Of a DNA stretch of 64,000 bases, positions 62,650-64,000 are shown in pieces. The stretch spans positions 1-64,000 of the forward strand of contig CAILUI010000351.1 of the NCBI GenBank assembly GCA_903837355.1. The letters are read 5' to 3'. The DNA is from an uncultured Victivallales bacterium. Lineage in GTDB: Bacteria; Verrucomicrobiota; Lentisphaeria; Oligosphaerales; JAFGRS01. How positions within the stretch are numbered: position 1 is the stretch's first letter; the number at the start of each line of letters is the position of its first letter. Position numbers and translations under genes: made by a program. Below the pieces are notes generated by a model. That model was given only the letters and a program-made list of their open reading frames with translations. It made no database searches and was not told the DNA's origin.

Positions 62650-64000
62650 GGGGCGCTCTCCGCGGGGGCCGGCTGGCCAGGTGGGTCGTAGTACGCAGCC
62701 AATTCCGCGGTGGTGACGCGATAGAGCTCGGTGCGCGGCAGGATTCGCAGAGCCTCCCAGCCGCGCTGCAGGCTCTGCTCGATGGTGCGGTTCTCGTCTT
62801 CGCCCTGGGCAATGACCGTGCGCTCGAACTGCTGGCCGAACTGGATATACAGCGTGTCCGTCGGGCTGAGCTCCTCCTCGCCGATGACGCTGGCCAGGGC
62901 GCGGATATCCTTGACGCGCGAGTAGGCAGCGAAGAGCTGCGAGGCGACGTGCGGGTGATCGTCGCGGGTGCGCCCCTTACCGATCCCGTCCTTCATCAGT
63001 CGTGACAGCGACGGCAGGCCGGCGACCGGCGGGTAGACGCCGCGCTGGAAGAGGTCGCGGTCGAGCACGATCTGGCCCTCGGTGATGTAGCCGGTCAGGT
63101 CGGGAATGGGGTGGCTGATGTCGTCGCTGGGCATGGTCAGGATCGGCATCTGCGTGATCGAGCCGGGGCGGCCCTCGAGGCGGCCGGCGCGTTCGTAAAG
63201 GCTGGCCAGATCGCTGTAGAGATAGCCTGGGTAGCCCTTGCGGCTGGGGATCTCGCTACGGGCGGTGGCAATCTCGCGCAGGGCCTCACAGTAGTTGGTC
63301 ATGTCGGTCATGATCACCAGCACGTGCATGCCTTGCTCAAAGGCGAGGTACTCGGCCAGGCTCAGGGCACTGCGCGGCGTGACCAGGCGCTCGACCGAGG
63401 GGTCGTCGGCGAGGCTGAGGAACATGGCCACATTGCTGATCACCCCGCTGCGCTCGAACGAGTCGATGAAGAAACGGGCCACGTCGTACTTGACGCCCAT
63501 GGCGGCGAAAACGATAGCGAAATCGACGTCTTCGTTGCGCAGGCGGGCCTGGCGGGCGATCTGCGCCGCGATGCGGTTGTGGGGTAGGCCATTGCCCGAG
63601 AAGATCGGCAGTTTCTGACCCCGCACCAGCGTGTTCATCATGTCGATCGAACTGATCCCGGTCTGGATGAAGTCGCGCGGGTAGTGGCGGGCGCAGGGGT
63701 TGATCGGCAGGCCGTGGACATCACGGCGCTCGCCGGTGAGCACATCGGGAAGGCCGTCCTTGGGCCGGCCCAGGCCGTCGAAGACGCGGCCGAGCATCTC
63801 GCGGCTCACCGGCACCTGCAGCGCGGTCGCCAGGAAACGCAGCCGCGTCGTGGCATTGCCCAGGCCCTCGGTACCGCTGAAGACCTGGATGACCGCGCTG
63901 CTGGCGCTGATGTCCAGGACCTGGCCCAGGCGCGGCGTGCCGTCCGGCCCGACCAGCTCGACCAGCTCGTCGAAACCGACCCCGGAGACCCCCTCGACAA
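62646..64000 (-). CDS. ntpB: V-type ATPase subunit B of a second operon (5' end beyond window)
   Basis: Partial gene: about 451 codons up to the window edge, the frame staying open. Reading upstream of 63815 continues the family sequence ('[12 protein letters not shown]', '[16 protein letters not shown]'), so the gene is intact and only cut by the window. '[12 protein letters not shown]' and '[23 protein letters not shown]' are B signatures. It differs from the B at 48573, so the genome has two V-ATPases of different types. Confidence 0.93.
   Translation of the reverse strand, partial: VEGVSGVGFDELVELVGPDGTPRLGQVLDISASSAVIQVFSGTEGLGNATTRLRFLATALQVPVSREMLGRVFDGLGRPKDGLPDVLTGERRDVHGLPINPCARHYPRDFIQTGISSIDMMNTLVRGQKLPIFSGNGLPHNRIAAQIARQARLRNEDVDFAIVFAAMGVKYDVARFFIDSFERSGVISNVAMFLSLADDPSVERLVTPRSALSLAEYLAFEQGMHVLVIMTDMTNYCEALREIATARSEIPSRKGYPGYLYSDLASLYERAGRLEGRPGSITQMPILTMPSDDISHPIPDLTGYITEGQIVLDRDLFQRGVYPPVAGLPSLSRLMKDGIGKGRTRDDHPHVASQLFAAYSRVKDIRALASVIGEEELSPTDTLYIQFGQQFERTVIAQGEDENRTIEQSLQRGWEALRILPRTELYRVTTAELAAYYDPPGQPAPAESAP

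Noticed and set aside
63806-64000. Frameshift or separate small gene at the right edge
   Set aside because: Reading the frame of subunit B upstream of 63815 gives normal family sequence to the window edge, so the gene is only cut by the window; the short frame is a shadow.
1-64000. tRNA and rRNA genes
   Set aside because: I looked for GGTTCGAATCC-type T-arms and conserved rRNA stretches in the intergenic regions and found none; a covariance-model scan would be needed to be certain.
1-64000. Insertion sequences or prophage
   Set aside because: No transposase, integrase or phage structural gene was recognised; the brnTA island lacks a visible integrase.

Overview
The window is a high-G+C bacterial chromosome segment, densely coded on both strands, with strong Shine-Dalgarno sites before many genes. 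The gene content points to a Gram-negative-like bacterium with many exported proteins. Signs of this are lipoproteins, BNR-propeller, beta-helix and DUF1080-type carbohydrate-active proteins, two MoxR loci, an E-X-A-B-D-I-K type V-ATPase operon and an OadGAB sodium pump. This mix is typical of the PVC superphylum (Lentisphaerota, Kiritimatiellota, Planctomycetota, Verrucomicrobiota) and related lineages. I cannot place it more exactly, because no rRNA gene is present and I recognised no tRNA gene.

Layout. Bases 1-10.5 kb hold a FixJ-type response regulator, a SERCA-like Ca2+ P-type ATPase, a YqhA-family membrane protein, and an aerotolerance-type operon (exported protease-like protein, MoxR, DUF58, BatA-like). 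From 10.6 to 16.7 kb lie a degenerate Gfo/Idh protein, rplM-rpsI, argC, ilvC and a double-rubredoxin/FAD oxidoreductase. From 16.7 to 18.1 kb is a small island with a lipoprotein and a BrnT/BrnA toxin-antitoxin pair. From 18.1 to 30 kb, mostly on the minus strand, are an ABC exporter, a GH51 arabinofuranosidase, a molybdate/tungstate-type ABC importer with two binding proteins, sugar-metabolism genes, a Dus enzyme and an orphan 468-residue protein. A striking 32-bp tandem repeat array carrying TTTCGCGAAA palindromes fills 30.24-30.52 kb, next to a secreted nuclease-HhH gene. From 31.7 to 44.6 kb are a BNR propeller protein, a second MoxR with a 1218-residue exported protein, two large exported proteins each made of two methyltransferase modules, and an FtsW/RodA gene. 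From 44.7 to 45.5 kb are a Cys-rich microprotein and a deaminase.

Bioenergetics dominates the right third. There is a complete V-ATPase operon of the E-X-A-B-D-I-K type (45.5-52.9 kb, minus strand), then OadG-OadA-OadB (53.9-57.6 kb, plus strand). After two sugar-related genes and a beta-helix protein, the 3' end of a second, different V-ATPase operon (subunits B and D) runs off the right edge. The proteolipid K keeps the Thr-Gln, Gln and Glu residues that bind Na+ in Enterococcus NtpK, so a sodium cycle linking Oad and this ATPase is a reasonable inference.

The observations I would follow up first are the 32-bp palindromic array, the tandem exported methyltransferase proteins, the sodium-type bioenergetic cluster, and two further intergenic inverted-repeat elements built from short degenerate tandem units (4074-4167 and 34126-34205).
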